Source of the DNA: Gammaproteobacteria bacterium
Lineage (GTDB): Bacteria > Pseudomonadota > Gammaproteobacteria > Burkholderiales > Rhodocyclaceae
NCBI GenBank assembly: GCA_018825305.1
Contig: JAHJEO010000016.1
Span: 186,001 to 250,000, forward strand
DNA: 64,000 bases
Reading direction: 5' to 3'
Below the pieces are notes generated by a model. The model saw nothing but the letters and a program-made list of their open reading frames with translations. It was not told the DNA's origin and searched no databases. Within the stretch, counting starts at the first letter, position 1. Each line of letters starts with the position of its first letter. The translations under genes and the position numbers were made by a program. Below, in pieces: positions 17,467 through 26,348 of the stretch.

Positions 17467-20400
17467 ATGACCGCCCAGGCCAGCGATACCCCGGACATCC
17501 GCAGCCGCCTGCACGACTGCATGCATCACCTCGAGCACGTGTTGCCGAGCCAGGCCTCGATCCGCGATTTCGTACATCACAACACCCTGCATGGCTTTCA
17601 GCACCTGCCCTTCCCCGAGGCACTGGCCGCGGCCAGTCGCCTGACCGGCGCCAGGGCCTGGCTGCCCGAGGAAACCAGCCGCGATCACTATCGCAGCGGC
17701 CGCATCGACGCCGCCGACCTCGATGCCGCGCTCGACCAGCTGGCGCCCGGCTGGCAGATCGACCTCGCCGCGGTACTGCTGGAAACGCCTGCGACCGCGG
17801 TATGCCGCCGCGATGTCCTCCGGGTCGGCCTGGTTCATCCGCTGGGTGCGGTTCCGCTGGCCCGGCTCAAATGGCTGATCGAGGAAAAGCAGGCGCTGAC
17901 CCGCTTCGCCGCCGACCTGTCGGCCCCGGCACGGGCGCGGCTGCTCGCGGCCCAGGGTGACCATGGCGACCAGGGTGACCATGGCAACCATGGCGACGAG
18001 GCGCAACTGGTCGGCGAGTTGTGGGCTGCCTGCCTCGATGCCTTCGGCCTCGACCACGTCTTCGACCACCCGGAGGAGTTGCTGGAACTGTCGGCACGGG
18101 AGGAAGAGGGCTACGCCACCAGCGCCGAAACCCATCCGGCGTTTTCCTCGCGGGCCGCCCTGCTGTGGCAGGAGCTTGCCGTAAAAGTCGGCGTTAGCGG
18201 CACGGTGGGTGCGTTGCTCAAGGCACTGACTGACGAGGACACGCAGGATGGCGTGCGCCCGCTGCTGTTGCGCCATCTCGCCGGGCATCTCGACCAGGGC
18301 CTGGCGCCGTGGCACAACCCGGCGCGACCGCTGGGCTTCTATGCCTCGTGGCGGCAAAGCGTCGCCCACGATATCGCCTGGGCGATGGAGTCGCTGCCGG
18401 GCGCCCGCTTTGAAGTCGAGCAACTGCCGGATGATGCGACTGACGTCGTCGTCGCCGAACTGACGCGACTGGGCCTGCCCGAAGAACGCTGGCCCGGTTA
18501 CCTTGAGCGCCTGGCGCTGGAATTGCCAGGCTGGTCCGGCATGTTTCTGTGGCGCCACAATCGTCCGGGCTACGCCGGCACCGGCGAGGTTCCGGTGGCG
18601 ATGATGGACTACCTCGCCGTGCGCCTGGTGCTGGAACGGCTGGCCGGCGGCGCCATCACGCAGCGGCACTGGGGCGTGGAGTTTTCGCTGCCGGCGCTCG
18701 GCGAGTATTTCCGTCGCCACCCCGACGAACTGTGGGTCCGCCACGCCTACCATGGCGGCGACCTGCCCGAATGGCTGCTCGACCTGATCGAGCCGCACCT
18801 GCCTGCTGCCAACGAAGCCGCGCTGCCCCAGGCACCAGGCCTGTGGCAGTGGCTGGCCGAGCGGGTCGAGGCCTGGCGCAACGCGCCGACCGCCGAGCAG
18901 ACCGCCAGCCATGGCCTGGCCTGTTCGGCCTGGCCGCTATTCATGCTGGCGCAGCATCTCGGTGTTTCCGGCGCGGAGTTGCGCGGCATCGGCCGCGCCG
19001 GTGCCGAGACCCTGCTGGCGAGCCTCGACCTGCTTGACGAGCACCAGCGCGGCTTCATCTGGCTCAATGCCTACGAACGCCACTATCGCGAGCAGATCCT
19101 CGCGGGGCTGGCGGCCAACCATGGCCGCTGGAACGGCCATCCGGACGGCCCGGTGGCTCAACTGGTGTTCTGCATGGATGACCGCGAGGAGGGCATGCGC
19201 CGCCACCTCGAAGAGATCAACCCGCAACTGGAGACGCTGGGTGGTGCCGCCCACTTTGCCGTGTTCCAGAATTACTACGGCCTCGACGACCGCGAGCCGA
19301 CGCCGCTGTGTCCGGTGGTGCCGCAGGTCATCGTGCCCTCGCACGACGTGCGCGAGACCGCGCGACCGGGCGCGGAGGCCGCGGCGACCGAACACCGCCG
19401 CCGCCATGCCCGCCGCCGCCGCTGGCAGGATCAGTTGCACCAGATTACCCGCCGTGGCCTCGTCACCGGCCCGCTGCTGACGCTGCTGGCCGCACCGCTG
19501 GCGCTGGCCGGCTTGCTGCTGCGCGCACTGGCTCCGGGCGTGCTGGGCCGGCTCAACGGTGCGCTGCGCGAAGCCTTCGATGGCCAGGTGCCGACCCGGC
19601 TCGACCACAACGCCGCCGCCGATGCCGGTCCGGCCACGCCCGAGGCGCCGCGCCACGGCTTTACCGACGCCGAGCAGGCCGAGCGTATCGCCGGCTTCCT
19701 CACCAACTTAGGCCTCACCCGCGACTTCGCGCCGCTGGTGGTGATCATGGGTCACGGCTCGAACAGCAACAACAACCCGCACATGGCCGCCTACGACTGC
19801 GGCGCCTGCGCCGGCCGCCATTCCGGCCCCAACGCGCGGCTCTTCTGCGCCATGGCCAACCGCCCCGAGGTGCGCGCGCTGATGCGTGAGCGCGGCATCG
19901 ACGTGCCGGCGACCACGCATTTCCTCGGCGCCGAGCACAACACCGCCGACGACCTGATCACCTGGTACGACACCGAGGATCTCGCCGTGTCGCTGCAGCC
20001 GACTTTTTCGCGCGTCGACGGCGACCTGGCCGCAGCCGCCCGCGCCCACGCCCAGGAGCGCTGCCGCCGGCTCTATTCGGCGCCGCTCGGCATTGACCAG
20101 GACGACGCCTTGCGCCATGTCTGGGGCCGTCGCAACGACTTCTCGCAGCCGCGCCCGGAACTCGGCCACGTCACCAACGCCTGCGCCTTCTTCGGCCGTC
20201 GCGCCATGAGCCGCGGCGCCTATTTCGACCGCCGTGCCTTCCTCATCTCCTACGACCCGACGCAGGACCCGAGCGGCTCGGTGCTGGAACGCCACCTGCT
20301 GATCAACGGCGCGGTCGGCGCCGGCATCAACCTCGAATATTTCTTCTCGACGGTGAACAACGAGGCCTTCGGCTGCAGCAGCAAGATCATGCACAACGTC

Positions 20401-20766
20401 GCGGGCTATTTCGGTGTCATGGAAGGCGCCGGCTCCGACCTGCGCACCGGCCTGCCCAAACAGATGATCGAGATCCACGAGGCGATGCGCCTGCTGGTGG
20501 TGATCGAGCAGACGCTCGACATCATCACCGCCGTCTACCAGCGCCAGCCGCCGCTGCAGGAACTGGTCGGCAACGGCTGGGTAATCGTCGTCGCCAAGGA
20601 TCCGGTGAGCGGCGCGATCCATCTGTTCGATCCGGCAACGGGCTGGCAGCCGTGGCAGTCCGCGGTCAGCGTGAGCACGGTCAAGCAGTCGGCCGACTGG
20701 TTCGCCGGCAATCGCGAGCCGCTGCCCCCGGTGCTGCTCGAGAAACCCTTGCAGGTGGCGGCATGA
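17467..20766 (+). CDS. dabA: DabA (DUF2309/UPF0753) inorganic carbon accumulation protein
   Basis: Beta-CA-like site FCMDDREEGMRRHLEE and GHGSNSNNNPHMAAYDCGACAGRH (H-x14-C); 1099 aa. Confidence 0.95.
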   Translation: MTAQASDTPDIRSRLHDCMHHLEHVLPSQASIRDFVHHNTLHGFQHLPFPEALAAASRLTGARAWLPEETSRDHYRSGRIDAADLDAALDQLAPGWQIDLAAVLLETPATAVCRRDVLRVGLVHPLGAVPLARLKWLIEEKQALTRFAADLSAPARARLLAAQGDHGDQGDHGNHGDEAQLVGELWAACLDAFGLDHVFDHPEELLELSAREEEGYATSAETHPAFSSRAALLWQELAVKVGVSGTVGALLKALTDEDTQDGVRPLLLRHLAGHLDQGLAPWHNPARPLGFYASWRQSVAHDIAWAMESLPGARFEVEQLPDDATDVVVAELTRLGLPEERWPGYLERLALELPGWSGMFLWRHNRPGYAGTGEVPVAMMDYLAVRLVLERLAGGAITQRHWGVEFSLPALGEYFRRHPDELWVRHAYHGGDLPEWLLDLIEPHLPAANEAALPQAPGLWQWLAERVEAWRNAPTAEQTASHGLACSAWPLFMLAQHLGVSGAELRGIGRAGAETLLASLDLLDEHQRGFIWLNAYERHYREQILAGLAANHGRWNGHPDGPVAQLVFCMDDREEGMRRHLEEINPQLETLGGAAHFAVFQNYYGLDDREPTPLCPVVPQVIVPSHDVRETARPGAEAAATEHRRRHARRRRWQDQLHQITRRGLVTGPLLTLLAAPLALAGLLLRALAPGVLGRLNGALREAFDGQVPTRLDHNAAADAGPATPEAPRHGFTDAEQAERIAGFLTNLGLTRDFAPLVVIMGHGSNSNNNPHMAAYDCGACAGRHSGPNARLFCAMANRPEVRALMRERGIDVPATTHFLGAEHNTADDLITWYDTEDLAVSLQPTFSRVDGDLAAAARAHAQERCRRLYSAPLGIDQDDALRHVWGRRNDFSQPRPELGHVTNACAFFGRRAMSRGAYFDRRAFLISYDPTQDPSGSVLERHLLINGAVGAGINLEYFFSTVNNEAFGCSSKIMHNVAGYFGVMEGAGSDLRTGLPKQMIEIHEAMRLLVVIEQTLDIITAVYQRQPPLQELVGNGWVIVVAKDPVSGAIHLFDPATGWQPWQSAVSVSTVKQSADWFAGNREPLPPVLLEKPLQVAA

Positions 20767-22310
20767 ACTGCCTGTTCATCCTCGTCATGCTGATCCCGTT
20801 GCTGCCGCTGCTGGCGGCAGGCGGCATAGCAACCTACATCCTCGGCGGCCGGGCGGCAGGCGGCAACAGCGATGATCGCGAGCCGCCAACGGCGCGTCTG
20901 GCCGAGGGCGCCGCCTGGCTCGCCTTCGCCGGCCTGCTCGGACTCGACGCGCTGGCCCTGCTGGAGGGAGCGCCGGGCCACTTCGTCGTCGGCACCTGGT
21001 TCGCCAGCGGCAGCTTCGTCGTCCCGGTCTCCTTCCTGCTCGACGGCCTCAGCCTCCCCTTCGCCACGCTGGTCGCGCTGATCGGCGCGGTGACGCTGCG
21101 CTTCTCGCGCAACTACCTGCATCGCGAGGCCGGCTTCCACCGCTTCTTCATCTTCATGTGCCTGTTCCTCGCCGGCATGCTGCTGATCGTGCTTTCCGGC
21201 AATGCGGTGATGACCTTCGTCGGCTGGGAGTTCGCCGGCGTCAGCTCCTATCTGCTGATCGGCTATGCCTACGACCGGCCGGTGGCCACCGGCAATGCGC
21301 TGTGGGCCTTCATCACCAACCGCATCGGCGATGCCGGCTTCATCCTCGGCATCAGCCTCGCCGCCTGGTGGCTGGGCACGGTCGAGTGGTCGGGGCTGGC
21401 GGCCTGGGCGGAGAACGCCACCGCCTTCGACAAGGTCACTGCGCGGCTGATCCTGCTCGGCTTTCTCCTTGCCGCCGTCGCCAAGTCGGCGCAACTGCCC
21501 TTCGCCTCATGGATCGCCCGCGCCCTCGAGGGGCCGACGCCGTCCTCGGCGATTTTCTACGGCGCGGTGATGGTACATGCCGGCGTCTATCTGGTGATCC
21601 GCCTCGAACCGGTGCTGCTGCACGTCCCCGACGTGATGATCTACCTCGCCATCATCGGCGCCGCTACCGCGCTGTATGGCTGGCTGGCGGGCCTGACGCA
21701 GACCGACGTCAAGTCGTCGCTGGTATTCGCCACCACCACCCAGGTGGGACTGATGTTCCTCGCCTGCGGCCTCGGCTGGTTCGAGCTGGCGGCCTGGCAC
21801 ATGGGGCTGCACACCACCTGGCGCGCCTACCAGTTCCTGCTGGCGCCGTCCTATATGCACCTGGTGAACGAAAAGGCCAAGCCGGCGCCGGCCTGGCTGG
21901 CGGGCCGGCAGTGGCTCTACACGGCGGCGCTGCAGCGGTTCTGGATCGAGCACCTGGCCCAGAGCACGCTGATCCGTCCGGCGATCGCAGTGGGGCACGA
22001 CATGCGCGACTTTGACGACAACGTGCTTTCCCACCTCGTCGGCATGCCGCAGCAACGGCGGACCGGCGAAGAAGGCGAGCGCGACGAAGACGCCGTGATT
22101 CGCGGCCACGGCCTGGCCGGTGCCTTCCTCGTCTGGACGGCCGACCGCCTGCACCGCTTCGAGTCGCATCTGGTCATGCAACAGGGCAGCGGGCCGCTCA
22201 CCCGCGCCATGCGCCGCATCGGCGAATACCTGCTGGTGTTCGAGGCCCTGCTGGAGCGGCCGCGCTACCTGATCGTGGCCATCGTCGCGACCTTCGTGGT
22301 GATTCTATGA
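20763..22310 (+). CDS. NuoL-like membrane subunit (DabB-like)
   Basis: LLDGLSLPFATLVALIGAVTLRFSRNYLHREAGFHRFF...FVGWEFAGVSSYLLIGYAYDRP; ATGA overlap with dabA. Confidence 0.88.
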   Translation: MNCLFILVMLIPLLPLLAAGGIATYILGGRAAGGNSDDREPPTARLAEGAAWLAFAGLLGLDALALLEGAPGHFVVGTWFASGSFVVPVSFLLDGLSLPFATLVALIGAVTLRFSRNYLHREAGFHRFFIFMCLFLAGMLLIVLSGNAVMTFVGWEFAGVSSYLLIGYAYDRPVATGNALWAFITNRIGDAGFILGISLAAWWLGTVEWSGLAAWAENATAFDKVTARLILLGFLLAAVAKSAQLPFASWIARALEGPTPSSAIFYGAVMVHAGVYLVIRLEPVLLHVPDVMIYLAIIGAATALYGWLAGLTQTDVKSSLVFATTTQVGLMFLACGLGWFELAAWHMGLHTTWRAYQFLLAPSYMHLVNEKAKPAPAWLAGRQWLYTAALQRFWIEHLAQSTLIRPAIAVGHDMRDFDDNVLSHLVGMPQQRRTGEEGERDEDAVIRGHGLAGAFLVWTADRLHRFESHLVMQQGSGPLTRAMRRIGEYLLVFEALLERPRYLIVAIVATFVVIL

Positions 22311-22491
22311 GCGACGCCCGCAGGGCCGCCCCAAGGGCGGCGCAATCCAACGACCGGAGCCGCGAAGCGGCGAACTCTCGTCACCTCCCCGCGAGGGGGC
22401 GAAGGCAGGGGTTCGCGGAGCATTGCTCCGCGCTGCCGAAGCCGGCTGGCTGTGCAAAGCCAGCCGTGGACGGTCGGGAGGGGGAGGGCTC
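22311..22491. repeat. Hairpin-rich intergenic segment inside the DAB operon
   Basis: Five short inverted repeats: GCCGCCC/GGGCGGC, GCCGC/GCGGC, CCCC/GGGG, CGCGGAGCA/TGCTCCGCG, GGCTGGC/GCCAGCC. Confidence 0.75.
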
Positions 22492-24003
22492 ATGACCGAG
22501 ATTTTCTGGAACCAGCAGGCGACGTGGCCGATCCTCGCGGTGATGCAACTGCTGCCGCTGATCGGCGGGGCGGTGGTGTATGCGCTGGGTGACCGCACGG
22601 CGGCGGTCGCGCTCGGCCGCACCGTGGCACTTGCCGAACTCGGGCTCGCCTTCGTGCTGTACCGCCATATCGACGCCAGTTCGACGGCCCTGCAGATGGC
22701 CGAGCGCATCGGATGGCTGGGTTACCACGCCGCAGCCGATGGCATCACCGCCCTGTTCGTTCTGCTCGGCACCTTGATTGCGGCGTTGATGACCCTCTAT
22801 GGCCTGGTGCGGGGGCTGGCGCGACCCGGCCGGCTGATGGCGCTGATCCTTCTTGCCGAAGCGGCGCTGCTGTCGATGCTGGTGACGATGAACCTGCTGT
22901 GGTTCCTGCTGGCTTCGGTGGTCGAACTGGCGATCGCCGGTTACCTGGTCGGCCACTGGTCAACATCGACCGAGGAAAACCGCCGCCTGGCGATGACGCG
23001 CTTCCTGCAGTTCCAGGGCGTCGGGGTGATTTTGCTGGCGGCCGGAACCATCATCCTCGCCTGGCATCATGGCGACGCGACCGGCCACTGGAGCTTCGAC
23101 CTCTTCGACCTGATCCAGTTGCCGGCCACCGGCCGCTTCCAGTCGGCGGCATTCTTCCTGCTGTTCTACGGCCTGGCCGTGCGCACGCCGCTGTTCCCGC
23201 TGCACGGCTGGCTGCCGCACGTGGCGCATCGCGGCATGATCGCGGTCGCTCCCTCGCTGCTGCTCGGCGTCAAGGTCGGCATCTACGGCATGGTGCGCTT
23301 CCTGCTGCCATTGACGGCCGAAGCCGCGATGGTGTGGCAGAACTTCGTCATCGCCTTTGCCATCACCGGCGTCTTCTACGCGGCGGCCCTGGCCTTCCTG
23401 CAGACGAACCTGCGCCGCCTGCTCGCCTTTGCCGTGGTCAGCCATACCGGCCTGATCGTCATCGGCCTGTTCACCCTGCATCCGCTGGGAATGATCGGCG
23501 CCGTGCTGCTGTCGGTCAATTTCGGCCTGGCGGTGACGGTCATGCTGTTCATGGTCGGCTTCGTCTTCCGCCGCACGCGATCCACCGACCTTGCCAAGCT
23601 CGGCGGGCTGTTCGAACGCACGCCGTTCATCGCCGGCTGCTTTCTCATCGGCGGCTTTTCCATCGTCGGCATGCCGGGAACACCGGGCTTCGATGCGGTC
23701 CACTTCGTGCTCGAGGCCGCCATGGACAAGTTCGGTGCCCTGCCCACGGTGGCGGCTGCGCTGGGCAACGTCGCCGCCGCCGGTTTCCTCCTCTACGCCT
23801 TCCAGCGCGCCTTTCTGGCGTCGCGTGCCGAAGGCTACGTCGGCGCGGCACTGGAGCGCACCCAGCCGATGGAGTACGTCGTCGGCGGTGTCGCCGTGCT
23901 GACGCTGCTGCTGGCCGGCTTCTATTTCGAGCCCTGGCTCAACCTGATCGAGCCGACGCTCAAGACGCTTGCCGCCCGCTTCGGCCACGGCATGGGGGGA
24001 TGA
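22492..24003 (+). CDS. NuoM/NuoN-like membrane subunit
   Basis: RTPLFPLHGWLPHVAHRGMIAVAPSLLLGVKVGIYGMVRF. Confidence 0.86.
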   Translation: MTEIFWNQQATWPILAVMQLLPLIGGAVVYALGDRTAAVALGRTVALAELGLAFVLYRHIDASSTALQMAERIGWLGYHAAADGITALFVLLGTLIAALMTLYGLVRGLARPGRLMALILLAEAALLSMLVTMNLLWFLLASVVELAIAGYLVGHWSTSTEENRRLAMTRFLQFQGVGVILLAAGTIILAWHHGDATGHWSFDLFDLIQLPATGRFQSAAFFLLFYGLAVRTPLFPLHGWLPHVAHRGMIAVAPSLLLGVKVGIYGMVRFLLPLTAEAAMVWQNFVIAFAITGVFYAAALAFLQTNLRRLLAFAVVSHTGLIVIGLFTLHPLGMIGAVLLSVNFGLAVTVMLFMVGFVFRRTRSTDLAKLGGLFERTPFIAGCFLIGGFSIVGMPGTPGFDAVHFVLEAAMDKFGALPTVAAALGNVAAAGFLLYAFQRAFLASRAEGYVGAALERTQPMEYVVGGVAVLTLLLAGFYFEPWLNLIEPTLKTLAARFGHGMGG

Positions 24004-25475
24004 TGGACTCCTTGCCGCTGCTCTCCCTGATGTTCCTGACCCTGCCGCTGGGCGCGGCGCTGGCCTGGCTGCTGCCGCGTCCCGAGTCGGCGCGCGTCAT
24101 CGCGCTGGGTACCGCCGTGGTCGATCTGGTCGTCGCGATCGCGGCGGTTGTGGCGTTCGACCCGGCCCAGCCGGGTTTCCAGCTGGTCGAGAAATACCCC
24201 TGGATTCCCAGCCTCAACATCCACTACATGGTCGGCATCGACGGCATATCGCTGCTGTTCCTGCCGGCCGCCATCCTGTTGTTCATCGGCGTCATCCTCG
24301 CCTCATGGAACAGCGTGCATACCCTGCCGCGCCTCTACTACAGCCTGCTGATGCTGCTGGAAACCGCGACGCTGGGCGTGTTCTGCGCGCTCGACTCGGT
24401 GCTGTTCTTCCTCTTCTGGGAGTTCACGCTGGTGCCGCTCTACTTCCTCATCAGCCTGTGGGGCGTCGGCGCCAACCGTCGCCATGCGGCGATGAAATAC
24501 ACGCTGGTGATGCTCGCCGGTGGCGTGCCGCTGCTATTCGGCTTTCTCGTGCTGGCCTTTGGCGCGGCGGCCGGCGGCGGCCCGCTGGTGTTCGACCTGC
24601 CGACGTTGCTGCGCGTGCCGCTGCCTAGCGACCTGCAATACCTGGTGTTTCTCCTGTTGCTGGTCGGCTTCGGCGTCAAGGTGCCGGTATTCCCGTTGCA
24701 CACCTGGCTGCCGCTGATTGCCATCGAGGGCCCTGCGGCGGTTGCCGCGCTGCTCACCGGCATGAAACTCGGCGCCTACGGCCTGATCCGTTTTGCCGTG
24801 CCGCTGGCGCCGACCGCCGCGCAGGAACTGCACTGGCTGCTGGCCGGCCTGGGCGTGTTGGCGATCCTCTACGGCGCCGCCGCCGCCCTGGCGCAGACCA
24901 ACCTGCGACGCATGCTGGCCTATGCCAGCCTGTCCCACGTTGGACTGGTGGTGCTCGGTATTGCCTCGTTCAACCTGCAGGGCCTGCAGGGCGCCGTGCT
25001 GCAACTGCTCAACTTCACGCTGGCGGCCGGCGGTCTGTTCCTGCTGGCGAGCCACCTCCATCACCGCACCGGCTCGACCGACATCGCCAGCCTCGGCGGC
25101 GTTGCCCGCACCATGCCGTGGCTTTCGAGCTTCTTCCTGCTTTATGGCCTCGCCGGCATGGGCCTGCCAGGCACCTCGGGCTTCCCGGCGGAACTGCTGA
25201 TCCTGATGTCCACATTCAAGGACCATGCCGGCGCAGGTCTCGCCGCGCTGGTCGGCATGGTGGCCAGCGCGGTCTATTTCCTCGCCATCTACCGCCGCGC
25301 CTTCCTCGGACCGGCGACCCGCCCGGCGGTACTGACCGCCGAGGATCTGCGCCCGCGCGAGTTGTGGCTGGCGCTGACGTTCGCGCTGCTGATCATCCTC
25401 TTCGGTTTCTTCCCGGCCCCGCTGCTCGACCTGATACGGCCGGCGGCCGAGGCATGGCTGGCGCGCCTCGGTTAG
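24000..25475 (+). CDS. NuoM-like membrane subunit
   Basis: FLFWEFTLVPLYFLISLWG, KVPVFPLHTWLPLIAIEGPAAVAALLTGMKLGAYGLIRF; start overlaps preceding stop. Confidence 0.88.
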   Translation: MMDSLPLLSLMFLTLPLGAALAWLLPRPESARVIALGTAVVDLVVAIAAVVAFDPAQPGFQLVEKYPWIPSLNIHYMVGIDGISLLFLPAAILLFIGVILASWNSVHTLPRLYYSLLMLLETATLGVFCALDSVLFFLFWEFTLVPLYFLISLWGVGANRRHAAMKYTLVMLAGGVPLLFGFLVLAFGAAAGGGPLVFDLPTLLRVPLPSDLQYLVFLLLLVGFGVKVPVFPLHTWLPLIAIEGPAAVAALLTGMKLGAYGLIRFAVPLAPTAAQELHWLLAGLGVLAILYGAAAALAQTNLRRMLAYASLSHVGLVVLGIASFNLQGLQGAVLQLLNFTLAAGGLFLLASHLHHRTGSTDIASLGGVARTMPWLSSFFLLYGLAGMGLPGTSGFPAELLILMSTFKDHAGAGLAALVGMVASAVYFLAIYRRAFLGPATRPAVLTAEDLRPRELWLALTFALLIILFGFFPAPLLDLIRPAAEAWLARLG

Positions 25476-25526
25476 TCAATTCGCATTTTTCCCTCGGGGT
25501 AGCACCCGGTGTCGTGATACTATCCC

Positions 25527-25540
25527 TTGACATAAATCAA
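25527..25540 (+). promoter_or_regulatory. FNR/Anr-like box
   Basis: TTGAC-ATAA-ATCAA vs TTGAT-N4-ATCAA, ~30 nt upstream of the OmpA-like gene. Confidence 0.5.
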
Positions 25541-25570
25541 GAATCACAACACAACAGGGAGCAATCAACC

Positions 25571-26209
25571 ATGCAAATGAATGCCATCGGCAAGTCGCTG
25601 ATCATCGCCGTCGCCACCGCAACCGCCATGGGCGCCGCCGGCGCCCAGGACAAGTCAGCCTACGCCCTCGACAGTCGTGGCGCGGTGGTCAAGAGCGGTT
25701 TCGGCCTGTGCTGGCGCACCGGCTGGTGGACGCCGTCCATGGCCATCGCCGAGTGCGATCCCGACCTGGCCCGCGGCAAGCCCATGGCCGCCGCGCCTGC
25801 CGCTGCTGCGCCCGCGGCAGCGGCACCGGCTTCTGCCTCGATGGCCTTGTCGGCTGACGGCCTGTTCGCCTTCGGCAAGTCCACCCTCAAGGCCGACGGC
25901 AAGAAGCAACTCGATGCTTTCGTCGCCAAGCTCGGCGGCCGCAAGCTCGACAAGATGGTCGTCACCGGCCATACCGATCGCTTCGGCTCCGCCAAGTTCA
26001 ACCAGAAGCTGTCGCAGAAGCGCGCCGACGCAGTCAAGGGTTATCTCGCCGGCAAGGGCGTGGACGGCGCCAGGATCATGACCGAAGGCAAGGGCAGCAG
26101 CATGCCGAAGACTTCGGCCAATCAATGCGAAGGCAAGAAGAGCGCGAAAGTGATCGCTTGCCTGGCTGCGGATCGCCGAGTCGAGATCGAGGCGACTTTC
26201 GCCAAGTAA
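25571..26209 (+). CDS. OmpA-family outer-membrane protein
   Basis: Signal peptide; GHTDRFGSAKFNQKLSQKRADAVKGYLAGKGV...DRRVEIE. Confidence 0.92.
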   Translation: MQMNAIGKSLIIAVATATAMGAAGAQDKSAYALDSRGAVVKSGFGLCWRTGWWTPSMAIAECDPDLARGKPMAAAPAAAAPAAAAPASASMALSADGLFAFGKSTLKADGKKQLDAFVAKLGGRKLDKMVVTGHTDRFGSAKFNQKLSQKRADAVKGYLAGKGVDGARIMTEGKGSSMPKTSANQCEGKKSAKVIACLAADRRVEIEATFAK

Positions 26210-26228
26210 GACACAGGCATCAGTAGTG

Positions 26229-26262
26229 AAAAAGGGGCGCCGCGAAAGCGGTGCCCCTTTTT
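26229..26262 (+). terminator. Rho-independent terminator (possibly bidirectional)
   Basis: AAAAAGGGGCGCCGC-GAAA-GCGGTGCCCCTTTTT hairpin between convergent genes. Confidence 0.9.
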
Positions 26263-26348
26263 ATTTGGGCGGCGGAAATGGCCGCCGCGCCGAGCCGCCA
26301 GCGCGCCCCGTAGGAAGTACTCTTGGGGTGCCAGACTTTCTGGAGGTA

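Noticed and set aside
15989-17623. 544-aa minus-strand ORF
   Set aside because: Antisense shadow of the NuoM-like gene.
19995-20012. GCCGACTTTTTCGCG in dabA as another dispersed-motif copy
   Set aside because: Only the T-tract end matches; the CGCCAGC part is absent (GCTGCAG instead).
15995-25475. Respiratory complex I (nuo) operon
   Set aside because: Only NuoL/M/N-like membrane subunits plus DabA; no hydrophilic Nuo subunits or NuoA/H/J/K.
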